Source of the DNA: Burkholderia catarinensis
GTDB lineage: Bacteria; Pseudomonadota; Gammaproteobacteria; Burkholderiales; Burkholderiaceae
Direction of reading: 5' to 3'
DNA: 64,000 nt
NCBI RefSeq assembly: GCF_001883705.2
Contig: NZ_MDEQ02000001.1
Span: 62,001 to 126,000, forward strand
In this document: in pieces, positions 62,701 through 64,000 of the stretch
Position numbering within the stretch: the stretch's first letter is position 1
Layout of the letters: every line of letters starts with the position of its first letter
Translations under genes and position numbers: made by a program
The notes under the pieces: generated by a model
What the model saw: the letters and a program-made list of their open reading frames with translations, nothing else
What the model was told of the DNA's origin: nothing
The model's database searches: none

Positions 62701-62784
62701 ATCGACCTGAGCATGATGTCGCAGAAGCAGATCGTCGAAGATCTCCAGCAGCTCGCCGGCCGGCGCGCGCCCGTCGGAGCGTAA
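59737..62784 (+). CDS. DUF802 protein: MotA/TolQ-like membrane unit with very long repeat tail
   Basis: A 1015-residue protein. Helices at about 8-28 and 33-52 are followed by a cytoplasmic part, then helices at about 107-128 (LVLLGMLGTLLGMVVTLKGT) and 155-180 (GLGFAFGTSIAGVATSAMLG). The third and fourth match the MotA/TolQ/ExbB/ZorA proton-channel pattern. Residues 181-1015 are an almost continuous helical tail, including four near-identical 80-residue units (449-768) and a diverged fifth. It is followed 3 bp later by a MotB-like gene. It is likely the five-copy stator ring subunit of an ion-driven motor (inference). Confidence 0.88.
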   Translation: MSRIRIDLVVFVAGLLAVGWIGVGYIASNPLASAVTLLIGACYVAGAWELLRYRQATATLSRAVAGLAEPPAKLDTWLDTLHPGLRGAVRARVEGARVALPGPALTPYLVGLLVLLGMLGTLLGMVVTLKGTGAALESATDLDAIRASLIAPVKGLGFAFGTSIAGVATSAMLGLLSALVRRERIDAAQQLDAKIATTLRVHSSAHQRDESFRLLQCQADVMPALVDRLQTMMTTLEARSVALHDRQIESQQAFFDRTERAYAGLASNVGDALKESAAESAQVAGAALQPVVAATMTGLAQEMAALRDTVTGAVQRQLDGLTDGFEKTTGNVTAVWNRALDEQRRAGDAVAQQLQTTLGQFTDTFAQRSTDLLDGVATRLESTEGRLSDAWHAALSRQEQVGEALAGQHARALGEAAATFERHSGATLAAMRESHAGLQTELAARDEERLSAWNDSLAAMAAKLGDEWQRAGAHSAGRQQEICDALAQTTRDLAAQASTFEQRSNDLLTTIRDSHTGLQTQLAARDEERLSAWNDSLAAMATKLGDEWQRAGVHSAGRQQEICDALAQTTRDLTTQAATFEQRSNNLLTTIRDSHTGLQTQLAARDEERLSAWNDSLAAMATKLGDEWQRAGVQSAGRQQEICDALAQTTRDLTTQASTFEQRSNDLLTTIRDSHTGLQTQLAARDEERLSAWNDSLAAMATKLGDEWQRAGVHSAGRQQEICDALAQTTRDLATQASTFEQRSNDLLTTIRDSHAGLQTQLAARDEQRLSAWNDSLAAMAAALRDEWAQTSAQAATRQQDICDTLARTANDITAQAQVHASDTINEIARLVQAASEAPKAAADVVAELRQRLSDSMVRDTATLEERSRLLATLETLLGAVNHASTEQRTAIDALVSTSADLLDRVGARFNDTVDAETRKLDSVAAQVTAGAVEVASLGDAFGMAVQVFGESNDKLLTHLQRIEAALEKSLARSDEQLEYYVAQAREVIDLSMMSQKQIVEDLQQLAGRRAPVGA
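61081..62190 (+). repeat. Tandem 240-bp repeats inside the DUF802 gene
   Basis: Four near-identical 240-bp direct repeats start at 61081, 61321, 61561 and 61801, each opening CGCCTGTCGGCGTGGAACGA. A fifth, diverged copy starts at 62041, and a half-copy precedes 61081. Each encodes 80 residues with heptad-like spacing and the motifs SAWNDSLAAMA, GDEWQRAG and RQQEICDALAQTTRD. The high DNA identity indicates recent expansion or ongoing gene conversion. Confidence 0.92.
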
Positions 62785-62787
62785 CGC

Positions 62788-63432
62788 ATGCACGACGAAA
62801 TCGACGGCGGCGCGTCGTCCGCGCCGGTGTGGCCCGCGTTCGCCGACCTGATGTCGGTGCTGCTCGGCGCGTTCGTGCTGATCCTCGTCGGCGTGATCGG
62901 CATGCAGCTTCAGCTCACGTCGAAGCTCGAGGAAGCCGTGCGCGCGCGCCAGCAGGAAGCGCAGCAGCGCAAGTCGCTCGAACAGGCGCTCGCCGGGCCG
63001 CTCGCGGCCGGCCGCGTGACGCTCGTGAACGGCCGCATCGGCATCAGCGGCAACGTGCTGTTCGCATTGAACTCCGACCAGTTGCAGCCCGCGGGCCGCG
63101 ATCTGCTGAAGACGCTGGCCGGCCCGCTGGCCGCGTACCTGAAGACGCGCGACGAGATCCTGATGATCAGCGGCTTCGCCGACGATCAGCAGGTGCATGC
63201 CGGCAACCGCCAGTTCGCGGACAACTGGGAGCTGTCGGCCAAGCGCGCGTTGACGGTCACGCGTGCGCTGATCGACGCCGGCGTGCCGGCGCCGTCGGTG
63301 TTCGCGGCCGCGTTCGGCTCCGAACAGCCGGTCAGCTCGAATGCGGACGATGAAGGCCGCGCGAAGAACCGCCGCGTGGAGATCGCGCCGGTGCCGCGCA
63401 AGTCGGCATCGAACGGAGGGAAGGCGAAGTGA
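62788..63432 (+). CDS. MotB/OmpA-family protein
   Basis: A 214-residue protein with one N-terminal helix, PAFADLMSVLLGAFVLILVG (16-35). It carries Asp20 at the place of the essential ion-binding Asp of MotB and ZorB. A short coiled coil (about 45-70) is followed by an OmpA-like peptidoglycan-binding domain (about 80-205): ISGFADDQQ, NWELSAKRALTVTRALIDAG and RAKNRRVEI. It lies 3 bp after DUF802, the arrangement of stator pairs. It would anchor the complex to the cell wall. Confidence 0.9.
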   Translation: MHDEIDGGASSAPVWPAFADLMSVLLGAFVLILVGVIGMQLQLTSKLEEAVRARQQEAQQRKSLEQALAGPLAAGRVTLVNGRIGISGNVLFALNSDQLQPAGRDLLKTLAGPLAAYLKTRDEILMISGFADDQQVHAGNRQFADNWELSAKRALTVTRALIDAGVPAPSVFAAAFGSEQPVSSNADDEGRAKNRRVEIAPVPRKSASNGGKAK

Positions 63433-64000
63433 CGGGCGACGCGACGCACGCCCGCGCGACGCTCGACGCATGGCGCGAGCAGGGCGCCGACCGGCTCGAT
63501 CCCGTACGCTTTCACCGGATCGACGCGCTCGAACGGCGCGCGGCCATGCTCGATGGCGACGCGCGCGCGTTGCTCGACGCGCGGCTGGCGACGCTGATCG
63601 AAGGCTTCGCGGAGGTGGTTGCGCGGGCCGGTGAAGCGGTGGCCGCGAGCGTGGCGGTCGATTCCACGGCAGGTGCGCCCCGGAGTGGCGCGCTTGCGGT
63701 ACTCGTCGAGCGGCTCGCGCGCGATGCGCAGGCCGACCGGCGCGGGCTCGATCCCGAGCTGGTCGACTACTTCCGCACGATGTGGTCGAAAGTCCGCACG
63801 GAACAGCAGTACCGCCAGTCGCTCGACCAGGTGCCGCGCAATGCGGGGCCGCTCAATTCGAACAGTCTCGTGCACCGGTCGCTCGCGACGATGCGCGAGC
63901 TGTCGCCGGAATACCTGCAGCAGTTCCTGTCTTACGTCGACGCGCTCGCATGGCTCGAGGATCTCGCCGGCGGCGGCGCGCAGCCCGAGAAGGAAGCGCC
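63429..64000 (+). CDS. DUF2894-family protein, 3' end outside the window
   Basis: 190 residues are visible, starting at GTG with GGGAAGG upstream; GTGA overlaps the OmpA gene stop by 4 bp. The segment VDYFRTMWSKVRTEQQYRQS and LVHRSLATMRELSPEYLQQF followed by VDALAWLE is characteristic of DUF2894. It is always found with DUF802/OmpA in Burkholderia as I recall. The frame is open at the right edge. The function is unknown. Confidence 0.88.
   Translation, partial: MTGDATHARATLDAWREQGADRLDPVRFHRIDALERRAAMLDGDARALLDARLATLIEGFAEVVARAGEAVAASVAVDSTAGAPRSGALAVLVERLARDAQADRRGLDPELVDYFRTMWSKVRTEQQYRQSLDQVPRNAGPLNSNSLVHRSLATMRELSPEYLQQFLSYVDALAWLEDLAGGGAQPEKEA

Noticed and set aside
59590..63471. Long minus-strand frames with regular repeats opposite DUF802
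   Set aside because: The repeats are the antisense image of the 240-bp coding repeats; no RBS or family match.

Overview
The window looks like a replicon of a Burkholderia species, probably the Burkholderia cepacia complex and probably a secondary chromosome. The basis is high GC with strong G/C at third codon positions, dense regulator, transporter and catabolism content, an OmpC-type Burkholderia porin, and the DUF3348/DUF802/OmpA/DUF2894 gene set. The species call is inference. I saw no rRNA, tRNA, CRISPR array or intact insertion sequence.

Layout. 1-8.3 kb: end of an MFS transporter, a membrane protein, a MASE4 histidine kinase with its NarL-type regulator, a HExxH protein, a DedA/PAP2-like membrane protein and a higBA-type toxin-antitoxin pair. 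8.5-18 kb: an exported phosphatase-like protein without its catalytic cysteine, a GMC dehydrogenase operon with a Baeyer-Villiger monooxygenase/hydrolase fusion and a divergent AraC regulator, a GNAT, and a possible peptide system (40-residue peptide, strong hairpin, M29/NicX-like enzyme, Lrp regulator).

18-34.3 kb: a cluster matching the iac genes for indole-3-acetic acid catabolism. It has the flavin monooxygenase IacA and reductase IacG, IacB, IacI, the amidase IacH, the SDR IacE, the Rieske dioxygenase IacCD with reductase IacF, a FixL/FixJ-like two-component pair, a LysR regulator, a duplicated tautomerase, an MFS importer and a porin. Together they would import the auxin and convert it toward catechol.

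34.3-48.2 kb: opine or amino-acid-derivative metabolism. A LysR-AraC pair is divergent from an opine dehydrogenase and a 3-hydroxyacyl-CoA-dehydrogenase-like gene. An MHS transporter follows, then a tightly coupled seven-gene operon of polyamine/opine-type ABC transporter and three-subunit FAD/2Fe-2S oxidase, controlled by a divergent IclR.

48.2-53.7 kb: visibly less GC-rich DNA, probably acquired. It carries an SDR without its catalytic tyrosine, a Tat-exported PfpI protein, an exported SnoaL-like protein, a GlxA-type regulator, and two decayed genes (SDR and HisJ/ArgT-like binding protein). 53.7-58.6 kb: an XRE regulator divergent from an epimerase, a flavoprotein disulfide reductase, a secreted unknown and a LysE exporter. 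58.9-64 kb: DUF3348, DUF802, a MotB/OmpA-like protein and DUF2894. The DUF802/OmpA pair looks like an ion-driven stator with a very long repeat-built tail, similar in plan to ZorAB.
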